Shown: positions 44,287 through 53,862 of the stretch, in pieces
Position numbering within the stretch: position 1 is the first letter of the stretch
Layout of the letters: each line of letters begins with the position of its first letter
Translations under genes and position numbers: made by a program
The notes under the pieces: model-generated
What the model was told of the DNA's origin: nothing
The model's input: the letters and a program-made list of their open reading frames with translations, nothing else
Database searches by the model: none
NCBI RefSeq assembly: GCF_000317145.1
Contig: NC_019697.1
Span: forward strand, 2,762,385-2,826,384
Source: Chamaesiphon minutus PCC 6605
Lineage (GTDB): Bacteria > Cyanobacteriota > Cyanobacteriia > Cyanobacteriales > Chamaesiphonaceae
Direction: 5' to 3'
DNA: 64,000 nucleotides

Positions 44287-44471
44287 TCATGAAGCAGTGC
44301 AGTGCATCTGTTGGATCGTCAATACCAACAATGGGTGGAGGATGCGATCGCATTCTCCACCCATTTACAATTAACCAAACACAAACTGGCTGGTATTACC
44401 AGTATTCAAACTACTCGCTTGAATGCCCGTAAGTGAGTTCCAGTAGTTCCAGTAAATATTCAACAGCGTAG

Positions 44472-44488
44472 GGTGGGCAGTGCCCACC
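44472..44488. repeat. Short palindrome GGTGGGCAGTGCCCACC (copy 3)
   Basis: Preceded by GCGTAGG. It lies downstream of the Hsp70-family gene. Confidence 0.8.
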
Positions 44489-44563
44489 AAATAGGTTCCA
44501 AGTTTTATTTATTTAATAAATATTTATATATCTACTTAGATCGATCTACTTATTAAATTGCAA

Positions 44564-46159
44564 TCAACTTAATTCTGCAACAATTCCATCGGTTAAAAGT
44601 GTTTGATTTGTGAGTAAATCTTCGACAGTAATGCGTAACTGTCGATCGCGATCGACATTGAACTTTACCTTGACTCGATCGGTACCGGGATAGCCTGCTG
44701 GTTCGAGGTTGGCAATACTTCTAGCACCCTCGCGATCGTTTAAAGATTTGACATCTTTGACACCGCCAGTCAGACAGCGGGTAATCAACCTGTCACCATC
44801 GAAATAGACTTCTGTACCGCCAGTCGTGGCTCCTAATTCGCCGATAATTAATTCGATACTGGGTTGATTTTCGCGCGATGCCCCGAGGGTTAATTCGACA
44901 GATTCGGACATTGGATAAGCTTGTCCCGATTGAATAATTGGATGCCAATCATGGGCGTTGCGCCGCTTATCCCAATAGCGAACGCCATAACTATGATAGA
45001 GAAAATCTTGGACTTCGATGCCTTGCAGTAATTGTAAAGCACCGTGAGCGATCGCTTCAAATGGTTTCGATTGACGTAATTTAGTTTCATCAAAATACTG
45101 ACGCACCCAAGTTTGTACCGCCGGAATTTGAACGGTGCCGCCAACTAATAATACCCCATCGATATCGTTAGTTTCGATGCCTTGACGTCTGGCTTGTTGG
45201 AGAACTTGAGTCATCGATTCATCTAATCTGTCGAAAAATTGATGAGATGTTAAAATTTCCTCGAAGCGATCGCGTGTCAAACTAAACTCGTAACTATCAA
45301 ACGTGCGATCGTCAAAATATGCTTCTGATGCTGTAGTTTGCAAAGAGAGTTGAATTTTTAACTTTTCTGCCAATCGAGTAATTAATGGCGTTACTTTTAT
45401 CCCCTGCACTTGCGCCAATTCCTGCGCTACCCAATTATCGATATCCGTCCCGCCCAAATTTTGCCCAGCTTTGGCAATTACTCGCGCCAACTGCGGCTGT
45501 TGGGTAGCTGCTTCGAGAGATTTATCTCCCCACTTCAACAAGAAACCGAGCGGCTTTTTGCCTTGTTGCACTTGCTTAGTTAACTGCACCAGCGATAAAT
45601 CCAACGTTCCGCCACCAAAATCGACCACTAGCAACGTCCCTGCGGCTGTCATGCCATATCCCAACGCCGCCGCCGTCGGCTCGTCAATCAGGCGAATTCG
45701 CTCGACTGGGAGCAGATCGCAAACGCCACTCAACCAGTTGCGATACACCTCAAAACTATCGACGGGTACCGTCAGTACCAAAGATTCGCCCACAGCTAGC
45801 GACTGTTGCAACTGTTTGAGGATGCCAGTCAGGAACAGCTCCCCCACCCGCTCGAATGTCATTGACACCCCATCCAATTCGGGCAAAAATCCCTGAATCT
45901 CTGCGCCGATACCTCGCTTGAAACCGCGAAAATAACGATTATCGCCCTGAAGATCTAACCCGCGATCGCGTACCATTTGACCTAGCAAGACTCGCTCCGT
46001 ACTACCATCTTCGACATATACCAAGCTGGGAATCAACGGTGGATTCATGCCACCTATTAAAGATAATCCTGGTAATGTCACCGTTTCCGCTTGTTGTGTC
46101 GCTGCATTCCAACGGCTGATGACGGTATTACTAGTCCCAAAATCGATCGCGATTGCCAT
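44564..46159 (-). CDS. Hsp70-family (DnaK-like) ATPase
   Basis: A 531-residue Hsp70-fold protein. The nucleotide-binding domain shows AIDFGTSNTVISRWN (phosphate 1), IDEPTAAALGYG (connect), LLVVDFGGGTLDLSLVQLT (phosphate 2) and VLLVGGTVQIPAVQTWV (adenosine). After about residue 365 there is only a short, divergent substrate-like part, without the normal DnaK lid. Such divergent Hsp70s are common in cyanobacteria and their clients are unknown. A 130-base copy of its 3' end lies 1.4 kb away at 43177-43306. Confidence 0.9.
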   Translation of the reverse strand: MAIAIDFGTSNTVISRWNAATQQAETVTLPGLSLIGGMNPPLIPSLVYVEDGSTERVLLGQMVRDRGLDLQGDNRYFRGFKRGIGAEIQGFLPELDGVSMTFERVGELFLTGILKQLQQSLAVGESLVLTVPVDSFEVYRNWLSGVCDLLPVERIRLIDEPTAAALGYGMTAAGTLLVVDFGGGTLDLSLVQLTKQVQQGKKPLGFLLKWGDKSLEAATQQPQLARVIAKAGQNLGGTDIDNWVAQELAQVQGIKVTPLITRLAEKLKIQLSLQTTASEAYFDDRTFDSYEFSLTRDRFEEILTSHQFFDRLDESMTQVLQQARRQGIETNDIDGVLLVGGTVQIPAVQTWVRQYFDETKLRQSKPFEAIAHGALQLLQGIEVQDFLYHSYGVRYWDKRRNAHDWHPIIQSGQAYPMSESVELTLGASRENQPSIELIIGELGATTGGTEVYFDGDRLITRCLTGGVKDVKSLNDREGARSIANLEPAGYPGTDRVKVKFNVDRDRQLRITVEDLLTNQTLLTDGIVAELS

Positions 46160-46661
46160 GTCAGGTGGTGTAAGGGTTCTAACTATTTAGCCTACCACGG
46201 CGGATATTTTAAGGCGAGTTCGGCTCGTTCGCGTAGCGTCCGCTTTGCGGAATCGATCCAAGCATCCTTTTAGTTACGTCATTTGGAGCTTGACAAGTCA
46301 ACTTAAATAGATGGAAGAATGCGATCGCGATCGCACTTTCCGAGCGTTTTCGTAATTAAGATGTGAAGTAATATTGCCACACCGCATCTCCAAAATCTTG
46401 ACTGGAAGTAATTTAATGTCGATCGATGACAGATTCGATCTGGATTTTGGGCAATATAAAAATAAGCTGACCGATTGCTGTTCATGCTGGCGATACCGAC
46501 GATCGATCGATCTTCAGTAATTATGCCCAGATGATGCCAAAGCTGCAATCCGATCGCTGGGGTCACTTCCACAATATTTGTCAACTATATATAAATTTTT
46601 AAACTCGACTCATTTTCTCAAACGAGCGAGTATTTCATCCCTGAATCTCGATAAACCGACA
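46160..46661. other. Gene-free region with repeat fragment
   Basis: About 500 bases between the divergent Hsp70 and pseudopilin genes. It contains a GCGTAGCGTCCGCTTTGCGG fragment (about 46231-46250), a type of sequence recurring in the window's repeats. A 93-codon minus-strand frame (46303-46584) looks like chance. Both promoters should be here. Confidence 0.5.
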
Positions 46662-49600
46662 ATGAATAAGCAACCTAACCCCGAACGTTCCCTGCTCCAC
46701 TTCATGCTCAGAGCACAGCAGATTGCTCAGCAAGAGGGTGAAGCAGACAAAGGCTATGCAATGGTCGTAATATCGATCTTGACTATTATCTTGTTATCGC
46801 TCTTAGCGGCTGCCACAACCTTCACTAATCTCGCCAAATCCCGAACGGATGCTTTTGTAGATAGTAATAGTATTTTTTATGTGGCTGAGTCAGGGCTAAA
46901 CAAAAGAGCAGTTGAGTTTAGACAAAGACTGGAGACTTATTCGGGGGTTGCAGAGGTAAGTGCTGCAACGACTGCTCAAACTTTAGCTGATTGTTTTGCT
47001 ATTTCACCAACTACTCCTGGAACTGATGTTCTGGGATGTCGAAATTATAGTTTTAAGTCTAGTGATAATATCTCTCGTGCTGTCGAGGGCGGAAATATTG
47101 CATTGAGTTCTGGCAAAAAAATAGATCCAGTGACAGGTGCTCTAACAGATGAAGATGCAGTTCAGAATAATTATGTTGCATATACACTAATTACCCAAAA
47201 TGCTCCCCAAAATATCACCATTCCAGCTTTGGAAGATTATGAAGGATTGAATGCGTTGGAATATCGGTATGTATTGCGATCTACTGCCAAAAAGCCAGTA
47301 GCAGAAAGTGTAGATAGAAGTAGCGCAAACATAGACCTGTCCATGACTTTTACCAATAGAGTCATCAGTCTATTTCAATTTGCCATTTTTTATAATGGCG
47401 ATCTGGAGTTTAACTCGACATCTCCCATGCAAGTCCAAGGTCGAGTACACTCTAATGCCAATATCTACGTCCAACCAGCCGGAGAAAACGGCATCACCCC
47501 TAGATCTCTGACGACTTTTTTAGCCACGATGTCGGCATCGGGCAGTATCTATAACCGAGTTGATGCCTGGACGCCAGGTATCGGTCGATCGGGAATTACC
47601 AGGTTTTTACTCACAGGTCCTGCTGGCAGTACTTGTCCAGATAATACTGTAGACCCACTGCCCGCAGGCAGCAACTGTAGAGACATCTCGGAATACAGTG
47701 CCACTAATACAAATCCTCTGACCGATGCTGAAATTAACACATTTCAGAGAAGAATCCAGGCTGGCATCACTCCGCTGAATACGCCAACCGCTGGTTTTAC
47801 TAGAAAGCGTAGATATATCACGAATGGAATCGGGGAATCCTTTGCCAAAGCGGACATGCGGCTAGACTTTGTACCCAATCGTAGCACTACTTCAACAGCA
47901 GTCATTCCGTTTAACTTTACGTCGATGAGAACTACTGGAAGTGGTGCTTGCTCGTCTGCCGCACCAGCAGCAGGTACAGATCCAGGGGCAAATTATGTCG
48001 CTCCAGATCGGGAAGGACTGAGTGCGCTCAAGTGCAATCAGCTCACCAAAGGTCAACTTCAGAGTCTCCGTCAACCTGTGATGGTGCTGACAGATATCAA
48101 CCAGACCCCCGCGTTAGCAGCTCAAGAACGTACCGCTCTGGGAGCACCTGGCACACCTGGCGCACCACCATTGCCAACTGCACCTACTTTACGCGGTGCA
48201 AATAATACAGACGCTACTAAAGCCAAAATTCTGCGCGCGCTCCGAGTTGCCCTGGTATCTACCCCAACTCCAATTTCGCTAGATCGACTCAATACTCGTT
48301 TTAACGCTCCAGCTCTTGATACTGCCAATTCAGCTTACGATGATTCTCTAAATACTTTTAAATCTCAATTCAGTAGTCTGCTGAATCAGATCTTCCCTGA
48401 CCCTACAAGTCCGACTCCAACTGCTGCTGAACTGGACGATCAGGAGAACAAACGGATACTTTTAAGTTCCTCACCAAATGAAATTGCGGCACTGCGGAAT
48501 GCCTGGTTCTTGCCTGCACCAATTCAACGAGTCATCCAAAGTCCAATTAATGCGCCTATTCCTGTGGCTCTTCCTGCTAGTGGCTTTACTGATGGGCGCG
48601 AGGGGAGAGAGATTCAGATGCTCCAAACTAATATCGCAAGTTTGGCAGTTTGGAATCGCGATGGGTTGTTTGTTAATGCGGACAACACAAATATGACAGT
48701 AGCTTATGCCTCAACTGAAACTGCTCGAAACGAGGCTTTTGCGGATGCAACTACGGCCAACTTCTCAACTAACGGACTGGCATTCGAGCGAGCCACAACT
48801 CCACCCACAAACGCTAGAGGTCTTCAGCCGCTGGGATTGGGATCGATCGATTCAACTGAGGGTGGTTTAATCGTTCATGCCTCTGTCAATAACGATCTCA
48901 ATGGCGATGGTGCGATCGACGCTGCTAACGATATTACGGCAGACACCGCCATTATTCCAGGAGACTCCAGCAATCCGATCCAAGAAACGATCGTTACTCC
49001 TATTGGTGGGGGTAGAACTAGGACTACCACTACTAACGTTGATTACTTACGCAGATATCCTGGCATTGCCAATCGCAGACAAAGTCCATTTGCATTTGCT
49101 TTTACTGGTGGCGATTACTTACCAAACAACTTACTTTTGAGCAGCGATCAAGCTGTATACGTTCAGGGTAATTTTAACAATAACACTATTCCTATTACAA
49201 ATGTGGTAACTGGAGAAGTCGAGTATTACAACAGAATGTCAGATGGATCTCAAACCTTAATTCCTAAGAATGCCCCGAACAATCTTCCCAGCAACACTCG
49301 GTTTTCTGCATCGATCGTCGGCGACACAATTACAGTCTTATCAAATGACTGTGTGAGTAGGACGACAGTTATTGGGGGGGTACCTGCTGGTCAAATCAAC
49401 TGTGGCATTCCAACTGGAAATAATTCTGTCAATCAACCCATGGTAATCAATGCGGCATTCTTGTCAAATACTGATGTCAGTGTTGGAAATGCGATTACAG
49501 TCACTCCTAGAACCACTCCTGCGACGGGCAGTGTTCCTGCCAACACGGGAAATAATAGATACAGCGGGGGTGTCAATAACTACATCCGTCTGCTAGAAGA

Positions 49601-49856
49601 CTGGAATAATGGGGGCAATCCATATGCACTCAATTACACGGGTTCGATGGTCAGTCTGGGTACCCCACTCGAATATAGCGGTCGGTACCGACCGGGTGGC
49701 GTAGCTGCCGCTCCACCTACTATTGCAGCCTCTTATTATAATATTCCGCTGCGGAATTTTGGCTACGATCCTAACTTTAACAGCGTCGAAAGAATGCCGC
49801 CATTAACGCCAAAAGCCTCATACATTCAACAAAAAAACTTTACTCGCATCTACTAA
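46662..49856 (+). CDS. Giant pseudopilin-like surface protein (HpsA/PilX-like)
   Basis: About 1064 residues from the ATG at 46662; an earlier start at 46578 is possible but less likely. The N-terminal region carries a type IV prepilin-like signal: a polar leader ending EADKG, then YAMVVISILTIILLSLLAAA, a hydrophobic helix, and AESGLNKRAVEFRQRLE like PilX-type minor pilins. The E5 residue is absent, as in HpsA-type pseudopilins. The large C-terminal part includes QFAIFYNGDLEFNSTSPMQV and GRVHSNANIYVQPAG, similar to the HpsA (hormogonium polysaccharide secretion) family. It probably works at the type IV pilus or in slime export. It is followed after 110 bases by an exported DUF11 protein, with which it may be co-transcribed. 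Confidence 0.72.
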   Translation: MNKQPNPERSLLHFMLRAQQIAQQEGEADKGYAMVVISILTIILLSLLAAATTFTNLAKSRTDAFVDSNSIFYVAESGLNKRAVEFRQRLETYSGVAEVSAATTAQTLADCFAISPTTPGTDVLGCRNYSFKSSDNISRAVEGGNIALSSGKKIDPVTGALTDEDAVQNNYVAYTLITQNAPQNITIPALEDYEGLNALEYRYVLRSTAKKPVAESVDRSSANIDLSMTFTNRVISLFQFAIFYNGDLEFNSTSPMQVQGRVHSNANIYVQPAGENGITPRSLTTFLATMSASGSIYNRVDAWTPGIGRSGITRFLLTGPAGSTCPDNTVDPLPAGSNCRDISEYSATNTNPLTDAEINTFQRRIQAGITPLNTPTAGFTRKRRYITNGIGESFAKADMRLDFVPNRSTTSTAVIPFNFTSMRTTGSGACSSAAPAAGTDPGANYVAPDREGLSALKCNQLTKGQLQSLRQPVMVLTDINQTPALAAQERTALGAPGTPGAPPLPTAPTLRGANNTDATKAKILRALRVALVSTPTPISLDRLNTRFNAPALDTANSAYDDSLNTFKSQFSSLLNQIFPDPTSPTPTAAELDDQENKRILLSSSPNEIAALRNAWFLPAPIQRVIQSPINAPIPVALPASGFTDGREGREIQMLQTNIASLAVWNRDGLFVNADNTNMTVAYASTETARNEAFADATTANFSTNGLAFERATTPPTNARGLQPLGLGSIDSTEGGLIVHASVNNDLNGDGAIDAANDITADTAIIPGDSSNPIQETIVTPIGGGRTRTTTTNVDYLRRYPGIANRRQSPFAFAFTGGDYLPNNLLLSSDQAVYVQGNFNNNTIPITNVVTGEVEYYNRMSDGSQTLIPKNAPNNLPSNTRFSASIVGDTITVLSNDCVSRTTVIGGVPAGQINCGIPTGNNSVNQPMVINAAFLSNTDVSVGNAITVTPRTTPATGSVPANTGNNRYSGGVNNYIRLLEDWNNGGNPYALNYTGSMVSLGTPLEYSGRYRPGGVAAAPPTIAASYYNIPLRNFGYDPNFNSVERMPPLTPKASYIQQKNFTRIY

Positions 49857-49966
49857 ATTTTAGATGTGTGATGAAGATCGCAGGCAGCCAAAAGTAGCTA
49901 GAGATATCTTTGATGAATCAAGATATTTTTATGCTTATTTATTAAACCCCGACAACTCCTAAAAAC

Positions 49967-52762
49967 ATGAAATATTCAAACATTCCTAATTCTGTCATTA
50001 CTAAATACGCGCACATTTTAACTGGAATTGCGTTCGTAGCCACATCGTTGCTGCCTTTGGCAACACCAGCGATCGCGCAGGTAGGGCCGACCCTAAATGT
50101 TAGCAGTATGGCCACCACACCTATAGTTGTGGCTACTGGTGAAGTTGTCTACCGGATTAAAGTCACTAACACGACTGCCAATACAGCGCACAAAGTGAAG
50201 GTGACTAGCGTTTTACCTACAGGCTTTACATATAATAGACATATCACTACACTCCAGAACAAAGCTGTAACTTTTGGTACCACAAATGCAACTAGGTTTG
50301 TCGATCCGGCATATACCACTAAGCCAGTGGCCGGAGCCAACACACTAGTCTGGGATCGAATCACAATTCCAGCGAATGGTAGTATCGAGTTTATTTTTGC
50401 AGCGACCGCACCAAATACTCCATCAACGACCCCATATTCAATGGCGAGCCTCCGCGTTGATTCTTTTGGCTCTGCTAGCAGCATGACACCAACCACTGTT
50501 ACGGGTTCTGTGAGCGGTTCAACAGATGATGTCACCCTCAAGCCCATTCCCCCAATGCCGACTCTGGCGATCGATCGTACCGCGATTGCTCCGACACCCC
50601 AGATCTGTGCCGTGCCAGGTTCTCAAGGTCTGGGTGTAGGACTCACTGGTATCGTCAATACCTACTACAGACCGACTTTACAGTCTGTAGCCACAGGCAC
50701 GAGAACTATTGCCATTGCTGCGGGTGCTGCTAAGGGTGCTGTTCGGAATATCAATCCAGGCGATCTAGTTTTGATCGTTCAAATGCAGGATGCAAGTATC
50801 AATAATGCCAACAGCAACTTATATGGATCTGGAGTTGATGCCAATCAAGGTAGCGGACACAATGGCATGGGTCGTAGCGGTCTGTATGAGTACGCGATCG
50901 CGGATTCTACGGTTTCGGCTACTACTGGGAATGTTACTCTCACCCTCAAAAACCCACTGATTAATTCTTATGAAAGTGCTGCTGCCACCGCCAATAGCGG
51001 ACAAAAAAGATTTCAGGTGGTGCGGGTACCGCAGTATGCTAGTGCTCAGGTGCTAGGTACGCTGTTCGCAACGCCTTGGGATGGTAATGTGGGCGGCATC
51101 TTAGCTGTCGATACCTTTGGCACTTTCGATCTAAACGGTCAGCGGCTCTCGGTTAACGAGGCAGGTTTTCGGGGTGGATATGGTCCCAGAAACCCTTATC
51201 GAGCTGCCACAACAGGTTTTATGGCTCAGACAGCTAGTACTCTAGGATCGGGTAAAGGAGAAGGCGTTGCTGGTACGCCTCGGTTTCTTTCGACGAAGTT
51301 GCTAGATCGTGGAACTCCTGTAGACCCGATCGACGGTTCTCCAAACTGGACTGGTAGTTTTATCGATAACGGCACGACTAATGGTTATCCCGGTGGCGAT
51401 ACAGGCCGAGGTGCGCCAGCAAATGCTGGTGGTGGTGGTAACTATCACAACGCTGGTGGCGGTGGTGGTGGTAATGGTGGTAATGGCGGACAAGGCGGAT
51501 TACCCTGGGATGAGGGCAGTCCTAGTGCTAGCAAAGATGCTGGCGGTCGTCCTGGTTCTTCTGTATTAACAAGTATCCCTACCCCTTTGAAAGTATTCAT
51601 GGGTGGCGGCGGCGGTGGTGGTGAAGCAAATGATGCTCCACAAGGTGTTCCTGGTGGAGCTGGGGGCGGAATCGTCATGCTGCGAGCTGGCACGATTGTT
51701 GGGACTGGAACTATTTTTGCAAATGGCACCAATGGAGATCGCGGCGCGTATCAGTCAAATCCCGATGGTGCTGGTGGTGGTGGTGCTGGGGGGACTGTGT
51801 TAATTCAATCGCGCAACCCCTCCACAGCGACGATTAATATCCTAGCAAACGGCGGTAATGGTGGTAATACGGAGCGAGATCCTTTTTATAACTATACTGG
51901 GTCTCAAACTGTTCCTGGCAGTCAACCCAACGCCAATACTAGTCAAACTGGCTCTAATGGTTACAATCCAGATAACTATGGTTATGGCCAAACTCCTCAC
52001 GGCCCAGGCGGTGGTGGTTCGGGCGGAATCGTACTGTACAACGTCAATGGTTCTACAGCTACTATTAATGCACAGGTCAATGGCGGCGCGAGTGGCCTGA
52101 CCGATGACCCTTCCCCTGATGTAAACTTAAGACCTAGAGGCGGTAAAGCCCAACACTCACATGCAGCTACAGCCGGATCTGCTGGACAAGTCGTTCGATT
52201 TGCTAATAGCGAAGATCGTTTCGCCGATTTGAATGCCATCACTGCTTGTGCAGCGAATTTGACAGTGAACGTTTCGACTAGTACTCCAACTGCCGCACCG
52301 AGCGAGACTGTCAACTACACAATGAGAGTCTCAAATTCAGCATCTGGTGGTGGCGCATCACAGGTACGCTTGTCAAATCTATTGCCAGCAGGCTTTACAT
52401 TCACGCGGACAGACAGTATCGTCCTCAATAGTGGAACTACTTCAGCCACCAACTCTTCTCCTCTCAATCCTGTTGCGGGAGCGACAAATCCAGTCTGGGG
52501 AACTTTCTTGATTCCCCCTGGTGCTACTGTTGAAGTTAATTTCACAGCTACCGTCGGGTCGAGCGTACCAAATGGTGTATATCGCCCCAAAACCGATGTA
52601 GTTTACCCAGATCCGGTGCGTACATCTGATACAGCAAGTGCGACGATTACCAAGCAATATGGCTACGAACAGTCAGAGTCAGCAGCAGACATCACAGTGA
52701 GAAGACGCGCTGTACCGATGGTTGAGAAGTTCTCCCCAACTGTTCGGATCGTCCGCAAATAG
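49967..52762 (+). CDS. Exported DUF11/glycine-rich surface protein
   Basis: A 931-residue protein with a signal peptide (about 1-38, ending ATPAIAQ). Two DUF11-type (conserved repeat) domains are seen: one near residues 45-165 (VYRIKVTNTTANTAHKVKVT) and one near the C-terminus (VNYTMRVSNSASGGGASQVR). Between them lies a beta-rich region (residues ~205-440) and a Gly-rich stretch (about 480-720) with many GGGG runs, for example AGGGGNYHNAGGGGGG. Glycine-rich repeats with DUF11 domains are typical of adhesin-like matrix proteins. The last ~25 residues are basic. Its position after the pseudopilin gene suggests a shared surface structure. Confidence 0.75.
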   Translation: MKYSNIPNSVITKYAHILTGIAFVATSLLPLATPAIAQVGPTLNVSSMATTPIVVATGEVVYRIKVTNTTANTAHKVKVTSVLPTGFTYNRHITTLQNKAVTFGTTNATRFVDPAYTTKPVAGANTLVWDRITIPANGSIEFIFAATAPNTPSTTPYSMASLRVDSFGSASSMTPTTVTGSVSGSTDDVTLKPIPPMPTLAIDRTAIAPTPQICAVPGSQGLGVGLTGIVNTYYRPTLQSVATGTRTIAIAAGAAKGAVRNINPGDLVLIVQMQDASINNANSNLYGSGVDANQGSGHNGMGRSGLYEYAIADSTVSATTGNVTLTLKNPLINSYESAAATANSGQKRFQVVRVPQYASAQVLGTLFATPWDGNVGGILAVDTFGTFDLNGQRLSVNEAGFRGGYGPRNPYRAATTGFMAQTASTLGSGKGEGVAGTPRFLSTKLLDRGTPVDPIDGSPNWTGSFIDNGTTNGYPGGDTGRGAPANAGGGGNYHNAGGGGGGNGGNGGQGGLPWDEGSPSASKDAGGRPGSSVLTSIPTPLKVFMGGGGGGGEANDAPQGVPGGAGGGIVMLRAGTIVGTGTIFANGTNGDRGAYQSNPDGAGGGGAGGTVLIQSRNPSTATINILANGGNGGNTERDPFYNYTGSQTVPGSQPNANTSQTGSNGYNPDNYGYGQTPHGPGGGGSGGIVLYNVNGSTATINAQVNGGASGLTDDPSPDVNLRPRGGKAQHSHAATAGSAGQVVRFANSEDRFADLNAITACAANLTVNVSTSTPTAAPSETVNYTMRVSNSASGGGASQVRLSNLLPAGFTFTRTDSIVLNSGTTSATNSSPLNPVAGATNPVWGTFLIPPGATVEVNFTATVGSSVPNGVYRPKTDVVYPDPVRTSDTASATITKQYGYEQSESAADITVRRRAVPMVEKFSPTVRIVRK

Positions 52763-52820
52763 GCTAATTGAGTAGCTGCGAACCTAAAATGTAGCAGCGT
52801 TGCTTTCTAAAATAGAATGA

Positions 52821-52849
52821 GCCTCCCAATGTCTTGGGGGGCTTTTTTT
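52821..52849 (+). terminator. Intrinsic terminator after the DUF11 gene
   Basis: GCCTCCCAA (52821-52829), a 4-base loop, TTGGGGGGC (52834-52842) with one G-T pair, then seven T residues. It ends the pseudopilin/DUF11 transcript. A second palindrome, AGTCCAC/GTGGACT, is at 52925-52942. Confidence 0.88.
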
Positions 52850-53131
52850 GGGGCGTGCAGATTATAGTCGTACGCACAGGGGTTAAGAACATCACAACGA
52901 TTGAAATCGTCGCTGATGATGCAAAGTCCACCTTCGTGGACTAAAAATTTGTCCTAATGAACTTATAGAGCCAATGAAACTCTCTACTATCGATTTACTC
53001 CAATCTTGGCTCGATGGTGAAGATGCAGAAGATCGAGGATGTAGAATCGTAATTCTAGCTGTTTAGCCTACCATCTCCCAGAATGGCTATTTAAATTGTG
53101 TGATGTAGCTAGTCTCAGCTAAAATAAAAAT

Positions 53132-53389
53132 ATGGAGGTAGCACGGATGGAAAGTATTAAGATACGTCAACATATCGGTGACGATGGCATTCTTCATCTC
53201 GATCTGCCAGTGGGTTTAATCGGTCGGGAAATAGAAGTAATGGTAATTTATCAGCCTGTTCGGTTGTTGACGTCAAGCGATCGACATTTAGTGGATCTCT
53301 ATGGGATCTGTGCAGACGATCCGATTATTATTGACGATCGCGGCATCTCCGAAGTTTTGGATGATGACCTGGTTGGAGCCTTTGACTAG
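53132..53389 (+). CDS. Antitoxin of a type II toxin-antitoxin pair (VapB-like)
   Basis: An 85-residue protein just 3 bases before the PIN-domain toxin. Met6 (53147; MESIKIRQHIGDDGILHLDL) is a likely start. The N-terminal part is short and beta-rich with LPVGLIGREIEVMVIYQPV, which resembles the DNA-binding domain of some VapB-type antitoxins. The acidic C-terminus (ICADDPIIIDDRGISEVLDD) would bind and block the toxin. Antitoxins usually repress their own operon. Family assignment rests on gene order. Confidence 0.75.
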   Translation: MEVARMESIKIRQHIGDDGILHLDLPVGLIGREIEVMVIYQPVRLLTSSDRHLVDLYGICADDPIIIDDRGISEVLDDDLVGAFD

Positions 53390-53392
53390 AAT

Positions 53393-53815
53393 ATGCGCTA
53401 TTTGCTGGACACCAATGTTTGCGTAATGTATTTGAATGGACGCTCTGATTCGGTACGGTCGCGAATCCTGTCTACACCAAGTCAAGATCTGGCTGTATGT
53501 TCGGTTGTTAAAGCTGAATTGTTTTATGGGGCGATGCGAAGCAATAACCAAGCTCGAACTTTAGAACGACAACAGCAATTTTTAGATCGATTTATTTCAC
53601 TACCGTTTAATGATGAAGCAGCGATCGTGTTTGGTGAAATTCGGGCACATCTGGCTAATGCTGGAACTCCGATTGGAGCTTACGATCTACAAATTGCAGC
53701 GATCGCTATTGCAAATGACATAATATTAGTAACACACAATACGCGAGAATTTAGTCGTGTAGCTGGGTTGCCAATTGAAGATTGGGAAGTTGATAAATCT
53801 GATAAGTTAAGCTGA
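53393..53815 (+). CDS. vapC: VapC-type PIN-domain ribonuclease toxin
   Basis: A 140-residue PIN-domain protein, expected to be a Mg2+-dependent RNase toxin. Acidic active-site residues are visible: Asp6 (YLLDTNVC), Glu43 (VVKAELFYG) and Asp99 region (IGAYDLQIAAIAIAND), with the THNTREF end motif. VapC toxins commonly cut tRNA or rRNA. It lies in an operon with the antitoxin before it. Confidence 0.9.
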   Translation: MRYLLDTNVCVMYLNGRSDSVRSRILSTPSQDLAVCSVVKAELFYGAMRSNNQARTLERQQQFLDRFISLPFNDEAAIVFGEIRAHLANAGTPIGAYDLQIAAIAIANDIILVTHNTREFSRVAGLPIEDWEVDKSDKLS

Positions 53816-53862
53816 GAGGATTCTCAAACTGAGTCCAATTACCAAAGTCGATCGCGGGGTGC

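Noticed and set aside
46303..46584. 93-codon minus-strand frame
   Set aside because: No domain and no protein-like pattern; overlaps the leader of the pseudopilin gene.
51420..51800. GC-rich frames on both strands in the DUF11 gene
   Set aside because: They arise from the GGT/GGC glycine codons of the true gene.
52974..53066. 30-codon frame beginning MKLSTIDLLQSWLDGED
   Set aside because: Too short and not followed by a partner; could be a remnant of a small regulator, but there is no evidence for it.
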